Made by a program: the position numbers and the translations under genes. A model generated the notes under the pieces. That model saw nothing but the letters and a program-made list of their open reading frames with translations. It did no database searches and had not been told where the DNA came from. From NCBI RefSeq assembly GCF_003086295.3, contig NC_092042.1, forward strand, positions 42,964,137 through 43,028,136: a DNA stretch of 64,000 nt, given 5' to 3'. Origin of the DNA: Arachis hypogaea. Lineage: Eukaryota; Streptophyta; Magnoliopsida; Fabales; Fabaceae. Shown in pieces: positions 44,880 through 57,223 of this stretch. Numbering within the stretch: the stretch's first letter is position 1; each line of letters opens with the position of its first letter.

Positions 44880-45854
44880 TCGGATGATGGTTTCAAGGAA
44901 GGTGGTCTCCGACTTGTTCTATGTCAGGAGCTGCCGTCCGAGTTGTACGTTTGGAGGAATGGGGGGTGGTATCTACAAGATACTCTGGTGCCAAAGTCAG
45001 CAAGGGGTTAAGCATGTTTAAATGTATTGGAACTTAAGTATACCTGAGGGTGTCAGTGTATTTATAGGTGATGAGCCAATAACCACTATTGAAGTAGTTC
45101 CACTTTTGATGGTGGATAACCATCCCTTTATCTTAGGGTTGTTGAGATCTCTTTCCTAGAAGTGGGTGAGAGATTCTGGGAGGTAGTTACTCACTTAGAT
45201 AAGTATGAGCTGTCTGCTTTCATCGGACCCGGCCTCTTTGGAAAAGGTCGGGTAAGTGGATAAGGCCACTCTTCTTGACTGGGCCTTTTAACTTTGCTGG
45301 GCCTGGCCTATGTTTTGGGCCAGGGCATGAACAGTGCCCCTACTCGAGTCCGATCTCTTTATTTTGAGTCGGATTCGAGTATTGGTTGAAGTCGGAGATA
45401 CTTAGGTTTGTATCTTCCTTCCAAGTCGAAAAATTGGCGTGATCTCAGATTTTGAACCGACGTGATTTTGAATTGTCAACTATCGCGTCTGTTGGCTTTT
45501 CACATTAACACGTGGAGAGCGGTTACATTGGTAACTGCGCACTCTTTTAATGAGCGAGTTATTTGACGATTGTGCCCCTGGGGTCTTATAAATAGTTCCC
45601 TCTTTTCCTCTTTCTTCTTTTTCGTCTTCCCTTCGAACTTCTTCTCTCTTTTGCGCACTTTGTTCTTCAAAACATTGGCTTCCCAGTTCTTTGGTGCTAG
45701 TTTCGTCTTCATCGACAATCTCCTTTCTTCGAGAAAAGGTTAGTTTCTCACTACCCACACTTTTCTTGACCTTATAAAGCTCCTCTTGCCTTTGTTTGAT
45801 AAATTACGTGCTTGATGAGAGAGAGATTTCTTGTGTAAGTTATACGTGAAAACT
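44880..45854 (+). repeat. Unclassified repeat end with promoter-like features
   Basis: Motifs AAGTCAGCAAGGGG (near 44995), GGGCCTTTTAACTTTGCTGG, then TATAAATA at 45587-45594, a CT-rich leader, and a donor-like AAAAGGTTAGT near 45737. Element J cuts it at 45855. It may be an LTR plus leader of an unidentified element. A related AAGTCAGCAA stretch occurs near 61498. Confidence 0.4.
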
Positions 45855-46954
45855 TGTCTCACAACAAATTTTTTACCGGCAAGTGCACCAGATTGTCGTC
45901 AAGTAAAACTCACTATAGAGTGAGGTCGAATCCCACAGGAATCGGTTGGTTGATCAACTTTAATTGGAGAATTATTCTAGTTGAATTGAATCAGATTGAA
46001 TTAAGGGTTGAAGAATTTAAATTGGCGGAAAACTTAATGTGCAAGAAATGTAAATAATTGAAGGTAAATGACAGAAATTAAATGGCCGAAAGGAAATTGC
46101 AGGTAATTAAAGTGTAGAAGCTTAAATTGCAAGAAATTAAAAGGGAATGGGGTTGTTGAGCATCAAAGTAAATTGCAGAATTGAAAGAATGGGTAAAATC
46201 AGAAGTGGGAAAGCTCATTGCGGTCAGGAGATGTGATAATCCTCCGGATCAAATTTATTTTCATCTCTTCTTCAATCAATGCATTCATTGATCTCTTTGG
46301 CAATCTTAGGTGATTAGATCCCAATTCCTTGGCAATCTAATATCTCTAAGCATCAACAATTGCCCAATTTCTTGATTTAAGTGCTCATGGGAAGAGATGA
46401 AGTTTAGTCACTAATTATACCGCACACATTCATAGATCAAAGTATTAGTAGGATTACATGTCACTATATCCATCCAAACCCCAATCTAATCCAATGTGAG
46501 AAAGATTTCAAGCATGATTCTGTGATTTCTCTTCCAAGACTATCACAGAACCCAATTACATTCAATTTCTCTTCCAAGACAATTGAATGATTGAATGAAG
46601 AACGAAATCTTTCTAGTAGATCAAGACAAAAGATAGAAGAAGAATAATGAAAACTAATTTTGATCCATTGAATTACACAGAGCTCCCTAATCCAATGAAA
46701 GAGGGTTTAGTTCATCATAGCTCAATTCAAATTACAAAGAAAGAAAAAAGTGCAGAAAAGCAGAGGAAAGTACAGAGAAAAATGATTGTGGAATTTCCCC
46801 AATTGGGTTTCTGACTTCCTAACCCCCCTCTCCTAACTTAAACTCTAAGCTATTTATAAACTTTCTTCAATTGGTCTTCAAGTCTTGGATGTGGGCCTTG
46901 GCCTTTTGAGGCAGATTCAAGTGGCTCTCCATGGTGTTGAGGATGGACATTGGT
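45855..46954 (-). repeat. 3' LTR of element J, segment 1
   Basis: The U5 side: CCGGCAAGTGCACCAGATTG and GAGTGAGGTCGAATCCCACAGG. The left edge is approximate. It continues at 48951 after solo LTR 46955-48945. Confidence 0.75.
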
Positions 46955-48945
46955 TGATGGTAAAAAATTGATTTTCGCACAAACTAACCGGCAAGTGAGG
47001 TCGATCCTACACGAATTGATGGATCAAGCAATTTTAGTATGGTGATTAGTCTAGTTAAGCTAATATTGATGAATTGAGTGAATTTTGATGAACATGAAAT
47101 ATATTGCACGAAATCTAAATTGTTGAATGTAAAATGCCTGAAACTTAAATGGCAAGAAATTAAAATAACTAGAACTTAAAGTGCAAAATATTAAAAGGGC
47201 TGAATCTTAAATTGTAAGAAATGTAAATAACCGATTATAGAGTGCAAGAAAGTAAAATTGCAGAATCTAAAATGCATGGAAACTTAAATTGCATGAATAT
47301 TAAAGGGAATTGGGTATTGGGACTCAGAACAGCAATGGACAATTGTAAATTAGAGTGAAATCAGAGGGATTTAAAATAGAAAAATTCAAAAAAAATTCAT
47401 TAGGGATTGGAGATATCATAATCCATCATGAATCAATTGGGTCTCAACTCCTTTCTCAATCATATGAGTAGATCTATGGCGGCTTGAAATTGATTGGATC
47501 CCAATTCCTTAGCAATCCAATCTCTCTAATAACAATCAATCTTGCCAATTCCTTGATCTAATTGTCATGAGAAGAGTTAGAGAACATTCTCTTATCCATT
47601 AGCCAAACTAACTCTCAAGATCTCAATTCCTCCCGAATGGTGTTGATCAAGAGAGTAGTGAAGGATAGAGCTCCGATTCTAATACAAATGATTCCCCTTT
47701 CGAGGCTCACACAAGCATTCAATTGAATTAAACCCCTTTCCAGAGTGAGTAATTCACAATCAAAACAGAAGTTATCTAATTACTACACAAATGAATTAAG
47801 AAGAAGAAGAATTTCATTAATTCATTGAAATTACAATAGAGCTCCTCCCCCTAATGAAATTGTGGTTTAGTTCATCATTGCTCTAGTACAAAAACAGAAA
47901 GAAGAGAAAGTGCAGAAAAATGCAGAAAAGAAAAAAAAGTGAAATTGAGTGCATAGTTTTCCAATTAGGGTCTCTCACTCTCTCAGCTAGCCAGCTCCTA
48001 ATTAAATCAAATTCTCCTCTATTTATACACATTCCAATTCAGTCTTCATGTACTTTGATTGGGCTTTTTGGCCTTTATTGAAGCAGGGCAGAATGGGTCT
48101 TCAATAGGTTCAGTTGGTACGGTGGGGATGCTTCCCAGGATAATGTAGCGCTCTTGAAAGCAACGTAGCACTCGTTCACCGACGCGTACGCAGCGCCCAC
48201 GCCCACGCGTACACCCACGCCCACGTGTCCCTGGGAAGCGCTCTCTTTGAGAGCGTAGAGCTCGCGCCAAGAATTCAACCCAACACGTACGCGTCACCCA
48301 CGCGTACGCGTGGATTGCAAAACATCACTTCCACGCTGCTGCGTCACCCACGCATTTGCGCAACCCATCACAAATGTCACACCCACGCGTACGCTCATGC
48401 ACGCGTACGCGTCGGTGGCAAATCTTCAATCCCAATTTTGAAAGTGTCGGAGGCGCTCGTTAAAAGAGAGCGTATCGCTCTTCACTGAAGAGCGTTGATC
48501 CCCACCCTCGCGTACGCGTCACCCACGCGTACGCGTGGATCTTCGAAAATACTTATCTACGCGTGCGCGTCACAGACGCGTACGCGTCGCTGAAGAGCGT
48601 AGCGCTCTTTGAAAGTGAGCATAGCGCCAGTGGTTATGGTGCAGGAGAACGTAGCGTTCTTCAACGAGCATAGCATTCTTCTCCCCTGCTTCTTCCTTAC
48701 ATCTTTTCATCTATCATTAATCAAACACATGCAATCAAAGTCTTACTAAATCATAAGATTTTGCATCATTCATAATAAACAAATAAATCTGGCCTAAATC
48801 TCATGATAATGCATAAAATTAACAATGTTTGATTAAATCAAGACAAGCATGAAATTCCATTCCAATAACTTACTTAAAGTACATGAAACCTAATAAAAAC
48901 AAGTAAAAATTGCTAGTAAAATTAGTCTAAGATAACTTGTCATCA
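46955..48945 (-). mobile_element. Solo LTR with exact target duplication TTGGT
   Basis: 1991 bp, TGATGACAAG...TTACCATCA on the minus strand, with TTGGT at 46950-46954 and 48946-48950. It is inserted in an LTR of a related family whose end is TGATGCCAAG. The core array at 48150-48610 uses ACGCGTACGCGT and GTAGCGCTC motifs. Confidence 0.9.
48150..48670. repeat. ACGCGTACGCGT core array
   Basis: About eight ACGCGTACGCGT-type palindromes (one every 25-60 bases), mixed with GTAGCGCTCTT / GAGCGTAGAGCTC blocks. CpG density is far above the surrounding AT-rich sequence. Confidence 0.88.
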
Positions 48946-48950
48946 TTGGT

Positions 48951-49957
48951 CAATTAATGTTTCTGCTTTGCATTGTGCCCAAAAAATGAGTGCTGGTGGT
49001 GGTGACGTTTGCCTCAACGTTGGAGATCCAACGTTATATTCAACGCTGCTGACTTGTGCGTACGCAAGCTGCCTTGTGCGTGCATACACCTTTAACTTAT
49101 TCTACTTGTGCGTACGCACACTAGGTCGTGCGTACGCACACAAGGCATTCTGGGCAACTTGAATTTAGAAGAGCTATCGAAGGCATTGGACCAAACATTG
49201 GACTGCAAACGTTTCTTCTAACGATGTCACTCGTGCGTACGCACTCTTCTATGTGCTACGCACACTCTCCCCTTTTCTTCTTGTGCGTGCGCACATTATG
49301 CTGGGCGTACGCACATATAACAGACTTCCCAGCCCCAGTTTTTGAATTCTGTCGCGGACATTTGACCCTGCGTTGGATTGGCAACGTTTCCTCCAACGTT
49401 GCTTCTTGTGCGTGCACATACTACCTTGTGCGACCGCACACTTTGCATTTTTCTTCTTGTGCGTACGCACACTATGCTGTGCGTACGCACACAAGGTGAT
49501 TTTCACATTTCCAGAATTAAGCCCCCTTGAAGACGTTGGAGGTAACGTTGGTAATGCAACGCTCCCTCCAACGTTGGCACCAGCAATATTAGAATGTTGC
49601 AGCCTCTTCCTCCAACGTTTGAGGCAACGTTGGTGGTCCAACTTTGGCCACCAACGTTGCTTCTCTTCCTTCTTTTCATGGCCATTCTTCAACTTTCTTC
49701 TATGCCTTTTTTTACCTATCATTAAGCCATACATGTATCAAAGCCTTGCTACGTTCACAAGAACTTGCATCATTCTTAACACACAAGTAATTATGGCATA
49801 AATCTCATGAAAAACATCAAATTAACTATGTTTGAATGAATCAAGGTACGCATAAACTTTTAATCCAAATGCTTACTTATAACTCAAGAAAGTGCATAAA
49901 ACTAATAAAAACAAAAGAAAAAGGCTACTGAAACTAGCCTAAGATGCCTTGGCATCA
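48951..49957 (-). repeat. 3' LTR of element J, segment 2
   Basis: Ends at GATGCCTTGGCATCA, followed by CAACACCAAATTAAAT, the J polypurine-tract region. It contains GTGCGTACGCAC palindromes (49055-49500) and CCAACGTTGG palindromes (49535-49660). Confidence 0.85.
49050..49660. repeat. GTGCGTACGCAC and CCAACGTT core arrays in the element J LTR
   Basis: Two palindrome types in one LTR: about ten GTGCGTACGCAC-like units, interleaved with and followed by about ten AACGTT-centred units (CCAACGTTGG and variants). Confidence 0.88.
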
Positions 49958-49993
49958 CAACACCAAATTAAATCTTGCTTGTCCCCAATCAAG
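49958..49993 (-). other. Polypurine tract and adjoining stem-loop of element J
   Basis: On the element strand CTTGATTG-GGGA-CAAGCAAG (49974-49993, one mismatch) is followed by ATTTAATTTGGTGTTG and the LTR. Same layout as in element C. Confidence 0.7.
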
Positions 49994-51597
49994 TAGTAAA
50001 ATAGGAAAGAGCATCTGTCCTTATTAGCAAGTAATGAAATTGGTTCATGGGGTTTCATGCAGAAAGTGTTGCAGCTCAACCTTTAATTAGTTTTCAAAAG
50101 TGAAATGTCTCTTTAAGTACTAACTAAGATGCTACTGTGAAACCTTATTATTCACTCATCCTTGATATCCTATTTCTATGTTTTTCTTTTTCTGAGAACT
50201 CATTCTTTAATTATAGGAGCTCAGTGTTTTGTTTTTGAGGCAACTCTTTAAAGTAGGTTTTCAGTCAACACTCCCGAACCAGTTGGTTCAAGGTGCTAAG
50301 TGTTGAAGAACTCCTAAGGACTTAATCACCCAAGTCTCTCCTCAGCACATATTCACTACAGGCACATGGTTTGTTATTCATTCCTAAGACCTTGGTGTCC
50401 AGCACCTCTTTGGGTTGCTAAATATTGTGACAAGGTTGCTCTTGATTGTGAATTTTCAGTTGACAATCCCGGATTAGTTAACCCAAGTTATCAAGTGATG
50501 AAGCACTCATAAAAACTTACTTATTCAAGCATATCCTTGCACAAAAACACCACAGACACATGCCTTAAGGCTCAAACTATTGGTGCATAGCTTGTTATTC
50601 TTTGTTTCTTTCATTTTTTTTGTTCTTTTTTTCTACCAAGGATGTTTATTCACTAAGGTTTTTACATATAGCAGCCAAAATCACACTACAAAGAGACATT
50701 CTTCGTTTCATACTTTATTAGTGAGCTAGTTACACAATCACACACACACCACCACTAATTCTTATTCTATTTCCTTCCAATTTTGAACTTTCACACTTCC
50801 TGTTTCAACATATTCTTTCATTTAAATTTAAAAATAAGGAGACAAGACATACATTTTTGCAAGATGAAGTTAAACCAGGCACTTAGACTAGTACACTTGA
50901 TTGAAAATTAAAGACATTAAACAAACAAAATTCTAACACGGGTAGATTACTCAGCAAGGATACATTTAGACTTCTAATTTAAGACATTTCAAAGCAAGAG
51001 CAGTTAAGTGACAATACAAACTTTTGGCCTCTTCTTAGTTGTTCATCATCTTTCCTGGCCTTGGTATTCTTTTTGTCTCCCTGGATGATGGTGTATAGTC
51101 TCTCCAAAGGCTTGATTGCCTTTCTGCAAAATTTATTGGAAGTTGCTTGTTCCCCAAGCATTTGAGAAATGGTTAGTCTGTATGTATAATTGTGAATTTA
51201 TGGACCTAAATTGGTGTGTGAACACCAAACTTAGTTCTTTTCCTACTTCTATATGCAGCAAAGTGACTACATACACGAAACATCAAGTGCTTTTAATAAA
51301 CTGTGAACTAAAAAAATCAAACATTTGTTAAGTAAATTCTCTCATTGTTTAGAACTCTTAACCAGTTATGCTGAGGGGTGCAATGTGCTCTTAGTGAAAT
51401 TTATGGCGGAACTCCAAACTTAGAATTACACATTTACCCTTGAGTTCTCTTGGTGTGCAACACTAAACTTAATTCCGTGCAATACAGAGAAATCTACTTA
51501 ACTCTTTTATTGAACTGCTAGGGAAAGAAATTTCCTCTGGTTGGGTTGCCTCCTAACAAGTGCCTTTTATCGTCATTAGCTTGACAGTTGACTTCTC
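49994..51597 (-). other. Element J 3' non-coding region
   Basis: 1.6 kb without a credible ORF. It has repeated segments such as CAACACTCCCGAACCAGTTG / CAATCCCGGATTAGTTAACC. The conserved post-pol stem-loop lies at 51541-51562, 36 bases after the pol stop. Confidence 0.6.
51541..51562 (-). promoter_or_regulatory. Conserved post-pol stem-loop of element J
   Basis: The element strand reads GCACTTGTTAGGAGGCAACC then CAA. It aligns with 12884-12906 and 56699-56722, as does the preceding GTCAAGCTAATGAC. Confidence 0.6.
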
Positions 51598-52982
51598 TCA
51601 GTTGAGCTTGTACTTCATCTTGGGACCTTCCCCCATATTACCCAAGTAATGTTTAAGCCTTTGTCCATTCACAGTGAAGGTCCGTTGTGAGCTTTCTTCC
51701 ATGATTTCTATGTGTCCATAAGGTGAAACTTTGGTGACAAGAAAAGGGCCTGACCATCTTAACTTTAGCTTGCCAGGAAAAAGTTTTAGTTTGGAGTTGT
51801 AGATGAGTACTCTTTGTCCCTCTTCAAAGGTCCTTGGTGCCACATTGAGATCATGCTTTTTCTTAGCCCTTTCTTTGTAGATTTTGGCATTTTTATAGGC
51901 CTGGGACCTGAATTCTTCCAATTCTTGCAGTTACAAGATCCTTCTTTCACCAGCAGCATTGCTGTCAAAGTTTAGTAACTTGAGAGCCCAGAAAGCTTTG
52001 TGTTCAAGCTCTAGTGGTAGATGACAAGCCTTTCCATAAACTAATTAATATGGAGACATCCCAATTGGTGTCTTGAAGGCTGTCCTATATGCCTAGAGAG
52101 TATCATCCAACTTCTTTAACCAGTCCTTTCTTGAAACTCTCACAGTTTTTTCAGGATCTTTTTGAGCTCTCTGTTTGATATCTCTCTTTACCTAATTGTT
52201 TGGGGGTGATAAGGTGTTGCAACCTTATATTTTACTCCATATCTCAGAAGGAAAGTCTCTAATGGTCTGTTGTAAAAATGGCTTTCCTCATCACTGGTAA
52301 GAGCTCTAGGCACCCCAAATCGGCTAAAGATGTTCTTTCTGAGAAAATGCATAACTACCTTATTGTCATTTGTTGGAGTTGCGATTGCTTCTACCCATTT
52401 AGATGCATAGTCCACTACCACCAAGATATATTTATTTGAGTATGAGGTTGGGAATGGTCCCATGAAATCAATACCTCATACATCAAATAGTTCAAGTTCT
52501 AGGATGAAGTGTTGTGGCATCTCATTTCTTTTGGGCAAGTTTCCAGCTCTCTGGCATTCATTATAACTCTTTAATAGTTCTTTTGCATCCTTAAAGATAG
52601 TGGGCCAAAAGAAACCACACTGCAACACCTTGGCTGCAGTTCTCTCTCCTCCAAAATGTTCTCCATAGCCAGAGCCATGACAATTCCATAGGACGTCCCT
52701 TCCTTCTTCCTCTGAGATGCATCTTCTGAGTATTCCATCTGAGCATTTTTTGAAAAGGTATGGTCCATCCCAGATGAAATATTTAGCATCGTTAATGATC
52801 TTTCTCCTATGATGATTGTTAAATTCCAAAGTCACCTCCCCAGTGGCTTTAAAATTAGCAATGTCCGCGAACCAAGGTGCCTTGTGAACCAACATTAGTT
52901 GCTCGTCAGGAAAACTCTCATTTACACTTGGGCTGAGTGTGCTTTCTTCTTCACATGTGACATTGAATGTTCTGCCATTGGC
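51598..52982 (-). pseudogene. Element J integrase (Athila-like), frameshifted
   Basis: 52476-52895: APWFADIANF, then the zinc-binding part GSGYGEHFGGERTAAKVLQ...SYNECQRAGN, where the first Cys of CxxC has become Tyr. 52188-52463: catalytic core [20 protein letters not shown] (first Asp), LTSDEESHF (second Asp; usual DGG changed), ending HPQTIR then stop, so the catalytic Glu (HPQTNGQVE in relatives) is lost. 51598-51921: C-terminal domain with KLKLRWSGPFLVTKV and FTVNGQRLKHYLG. An enzyme that would insert element cDNA, here inactive. Element F is inserted at 52983. Confidence 0.9.
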
Positions 52983-54334
52983 TGATGAGTAGATATTTTA
53001 TATACTTTTTGGCACTATTTTCTCAATGTTTTTAGTATATTTTGTTAAGTTTTATTATGTTTTAGTAGGTTCTAGTGCAAAAATCACTTTTTGGATGCTA
53101 CTTTGAGTTTTTGTGGTTTTTCTATAATTTCAAGTGATTCTTGAGTGAATTTGGCAAGTTTTGGCAAAGTCTAATTCAGAGGCGAAGAAAGAATCGTAGA
53201 TGCTGTCAGATCCTGACTTCCGTGTATACAAACGAGCATTTTTGGAGCTACAAAACTCCAATTGACACGTTCTTAACGGTGTCGGAAAGCTAACTTCCAT
53301 AGTCTTTTTTCAGTAATATATAATAGTCTATATCTTTCTTTGGAAATTACTGCCCAAACAAATAAGGCACGGAGCAAGGGCTTTCATTCATAACGAGTAA
53401 GTGCCCCGGCAGTCTCTCATTTAGACATAGGAAAATTCTTATAAGATGGTGAAGGCACAAGCAAATACATTCTCCATGGCTTTAACCCTATGCATAAGGT
53501 ACTTATGTGCTAACCCTCTATATTAATGCTCCGGGGAGGGCATTCATTCTTTACTTAGCGCAAGAAGGAATTAGTTCAGTCAGAAGCACATGGGGCGCTG
53601 TTCCTCTAAAACGAAGGTGGCGAAACATTCATTTCTTCCAAGGCTAAGAAAACAGACTTTTCCTAGTTAAAACTCCTAAGTCATTTAGGTCTGGTATTCC
53701 TTTGATGCTTATAGCCTTCGTGTCAAGGAAAGACCTTCAAGCTGATATCTCCTACTTCCTTGTTCTTCTCACTCGTGTTGCCGTGTGAAAGCTGCCCTTC
53801 TTTTTGGTCGTTATGGCGTTGAACGCCCAACTTACCCCCTTTCTTGCGTTCAAATCCCTAAGAGCACGAAACCCAGCGTTGAACGCCCAAGACTGGCGTT
53901 CAACGCCACCAAGGGAGCTCAAGGCAGCGCATCTTACCCCCTAGTGGGCATTCAATGCCCACTCCTCCAAGTTGGACGCTAAGCTCAACCCAAACACTCA
54001 CCAAGTGGGACCAGAAGTGGATTTTTGCACCTTTAGCTTAGTCTATTTTATTTTTTGTAATTTTTAATTATTATTAATATCTTTATAGGTTTACTATTAG
54101 TATAAATAGAAGGAAGATAACCTTTGTTAAAAACTTTTTTATCTTCAGCTTCTCAGAACTTATCTTTTTTGTAAATTATGAGTGACTAATCCTCATAGGT
54201 TAAGGATAGAAGCTTGGCTCATTCCTATGGATTGATCTTATTACTTTTCTACTTTAATATATGTTTGATTTCATTCTATGGTGTATTTTTGTTCTTCATC
54301 TTCATGAATCTGGGGTGGAATGATAGTATGACGT
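52983..54334 (+). repeat. 5' LTR of element F, segment 1
   Basis: Aligns with 59561-60455. It has an extra ~454 bases (53360-53813) that the 3' LTR lacks, and a GGCGTTGAACGCC core array at 53814-53975. Confidence 0.85.
53360..53813. other. Foreign-looking ~454-bp insert in the element F 5' LTR
   Basis: Begins after TGCCCAAAC and ends before TGGCGTTGAACGCC. The 3' LTR joins the same two points directly (CCCAAACTGGGCGTTGAACG). The insert is less AT-rich than the LTR and has no palindromic cores or LTR ends. Stretches such as GCATGGGGCGCTG-like and GCCCCGGCAG-type sequence look organellar, possibly mitochondrial, but I cannot confirm this. Confidence 0.5.
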
Positions 54335-55198
54335 TGGTGCGGAATTTAAAACTACAAACTAACCGGTAAGTGCACCAGGTCGTACCAAGTAATACCTCAA
54401 GTGAATGAGGGTCGATCCCACAAGGATTGATGGATTAGGCAAAAATGGTTAAGTGAATTGCTTAGTTAGACAAACAGAAAACGGTGTTTGAGAGTTCAAC
54501 AACATTAAACAATAATTCATAGAATTAGAAAAGCAAGCAGTAAACAAGTTGTGAAGTATATATGGAGAAACAGTTAAGGCTTCAGAGTTATCTATTTTTT
54601 GGATTGACTTTTCTTACTGACTATTTTAATCATGCAAGATTTAATTCATGGCAAACTATATGTGACTAAACCCTAATTTCTTAGACCTTTTTAGTCTCCT
54701 CTAACTCTCATCAACCACCAATTCCTTGGTCACTTAATTTCAATTAGAAGGTGAAGCTCAATTCTAGTTTATATGCCACAAAAACCCTAATTACCCAAAT
54801 ATAAGAGGACTATATGTCATGTATCCCATTAAGTCCAGATAATTAAAAATTTAGGAGAAATTGTTTTCAATCTGTTGTTCAAGTAAAGAGTATTTCCAAG
54901 TTATACAAGAACTCAATTAGAACAAGGATCATACTTTCGTTTCACCCAAATTCATAAGATAAAGAACGAAAAGAATTCTTGAATTATAAATCAGTACATG
55001 AATTAAAATAAAAAAATAATAGTATTAATCCATACAATAGACAGAGCTCTTGACCTTAACAGAGGAGGTTTAGCAATTCAGAATTGCACACAACTCAAAG
55101 TAGCATTCATAGTGGCTAAAATATATTAAATTTTGATTAAACTTAGCAATTCAAGTGCAAATTTACATGGGAAAGACAAAGAAGATGCTCACGCATCA
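54335..55198 (-). mobile_element. Short solo LTR of the element B family inside the element F LTR
   Basis: 864 bp, TGATGCGTGAGCATC...CCGCACCA on the minus strand; the family length elsewhere is about 1.5 kb, so the U3 part is deleted. Flanks GACGT and GACCC are an imperfect duplication. The empty site is visible in the other F LTR near 60453. Confidence 0.82.
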
Positions 55199-55859
55199 GA
55201 CCCCTTATTCTACATGAGTTCTTTACGAGTCTTAACCTGGATAGTATTGAGCTACAGCTTGAGAGTAGATCACAGGTTCCAATAAGTTACTTGGGCTAAT
55301 TAGGATATGTGACATGAAATCTCGTTAGTCAGGGTAATTGAGGTTCCTGTGGTTCCAAGACTAGAATCAAAGAACATCATTCTCCGATCTGGAAGATTTG
55401 ACCTTGTCTGTGCCATTTTGAGTAGGATCAATAGAGATTGAATTGCGTGAGCTTCACCCTCGTTTAGATTGAATGATCAGCGTCCTGGTATTTGGTTTGG
55501 ACCATGGAGATTAATGACCACGACTCATGGCTTAATCACTTACAGCCTTGCCATTGAATGAATCGCTCATCGTTAAAGTAGTCAGTAAAAAGTATCAATC
55601 TGGAATAACAAGCATCTCCAAGGCCTTAATTGCTTTCGTACTATTGTTTCTACGTTAATTCATTATTGCTTTCTTTATTATTCTATTTTATGTGCCTACA
55701 ACAACCACTACCTTGTCTATTCGCCTGACTAAGATCTGCAGGATAACCATAGCTTGCTCAATCCAGCAATCCTCGTGGGATTCGACCCTCACTCACCTGA
55801 GGTATTACTTGGACGACCCGGTGCATTTGCGGGTTCAGTTATTGTGTGAGTTCATTTTC
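55199..55859 (+). repeat. 5' LTR of element F, segment 2
   Basis: Resumes with GACCCCTTATTCTACATGAG and runs to GTGAGTTCATTTTC. The expected terminal GTGCACCA is replaced by integrase-like sequence. Confidence 0.82.
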
Positions 55860-56660
55860 CAGAAATACATTTTTAGCAATCGCATCACCGACTAATGACG
55901 CTCGAGTGGTGATGAAATTCCTTCAGAAATACATTTTTAGCAGATTCAGTGTCCCGAGGACACTGATTAATGATGGAGGCAGTCATTTCTGTAATAAATA
56001 ACTCAACTCCATCCTGCATCGTTATAGCGTTCGCCACAAAGTGGCAACCCCCTACCATCCACAAACTAATGGGCAAGTCGAAGTCTCCAATAGAGAGCTC
56101 AAAAGAATCCTGAAGAGAACAGTGGGCACCTCTAGGAAGGACTGGGCAAGAAAGCTTGATGATGCCCTTTGGGCGTATAGAATAGCTTTCAAGACCCCTA
56201 TTGGAATGTCGCCCTACTAGCTGGTCTATGGCAAAGTATGTCATTTACCAGTGGAGCTAGAACACAGAGCTTACTGGGCAACCAGATTCCTCAACTTTGA
56301 TGCCAAGGCTACAGGAGAAAAAAGGTTGCTCTCGCTAAATGAGTTAGATGAATTCCGACAAGCTGCATTTAACAGTGCTAAAACTTACAAGGAAAGGGCC
56401 AAAAAATGGCACGATAAAAAGATCTCTTCCAGAGTCTTTGAGCCTGGCCAGAAGGTTTTACGCTTCAATTCCAAACTCAAGCTCTTCCCAGGGAAGCTAA
56501 AGTCAATGGACGGGACCTTTTGTGGTCACTAATGTATCACCTTATGGTCATATAGAGCTCTAAGACAAACACTCTGATAGAAGATTTATAGTGAATGGAT
56601 AGAGAGTCCAGCATTACCTAGGGGATAATGTTGAGCAAGAAAGCTCTACGCTGCTGTTAA
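55860..56660 (+). pseudogene. Element F integrase remnant
   Basis: Starts within the core: NDARVVMKFLQKYIFSRFSV, INDGGSHFCNK (Asp), a stop, then [20 protein letters not shown] (Glu), [20 protein letters not shown], a second stop at PY-LVYG, then CHLPVELEHRAYWA, LNELDEFRQAAFNSAKTYKE, FNSKLKLFPGKLK, a frameshift, and a degraded C-terminus near 56640. The first catalytic Asp region is missing. Same clade as element J. Confidence 0.9.
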
Positions 56661-56698
56661 CATGACAATAGTCAAGTCAAGTTATTGACGGTAAAAAA

Positions 56699-56722
56699 GC
56701 GCTTGTTGGGAGACAACTCAAC
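56699..56722 (+). promoter_or_regulatory. Conserved post-pol stem-loop of element F
   Basis: GCGCTTGTTGGGAGACAACT then CAA, preceded by GTCAAGTTATTGACGG. Homologous to the motifs in C and J. Confidence 0.6.
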
Positions 56723-56894
56723 CATTAGTAGTATTACTCTTTTAGTTCTTTTATTTATTCGTATTCAAATTCATTTTTAGTTCATATCCTATTAATTTCC
56801 ATAGTTTTCCTTTTCTTTTTAAAGTTTGTGATCATGTGCAGCACTTAGCATAAAGACAGAGATATTTAGAATTGAAAATAGAAAACCCTATGGA

Positions 56895-57218
56895 GAACCG
56901 CTTGCTGGTGTTGAACGCCAGGCAAGGAGGATGTTGGGCGTTCAATGCCCAATATGGAGAAGAGAACTAGCATTGAACGCCAGAAAAGGAGTACTCTGGG
57001 AGTCCGACGCCCATTAAGGGCTATTCCTGGCGTTGAACGCCAGCCAAGGAACAAGCCTGGGTGTTCAACGCCCTCTAGGGAGATGAGAATGGCCGTTTTC
57101 TAGTCCCTAGCTAGTGTTCAATGCCCATTCCTGGCGTTGAACGCCCAACTGAAAAAAAAGAAGGGAGACCCCCCACCCAACGCCAGACCTGGGCATTGAA
57201 CGCCTAGGAAGGGGAGGG
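56895..57218. repeat. GGCGTTGAACGCC array in the element F 3' region
   Basis: About ten GGCGTTGAACGCC-like palindromes (some decayed to GGCGTTCAATGCC), 25-40 bases apart with AAGGA or GGAG between them. The solo LTR 57224-58774 is inserted at its right edge. Confidence 0.88.
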
Positions 57219-57223
57219 GCAAC

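Noticed and set aside
49249..49734. 161-codon minus-strand ORF in the element J LTR
   Set aside because: Runs through palindromic core arrays within an LTR; open frames occur on both strands there.
51598..52895. Endogenous pararetrovirus
   Set aside because: The integrase domain is of the Athila gypsy type with LTRs nearby; no movement or coat protein motif is seen.
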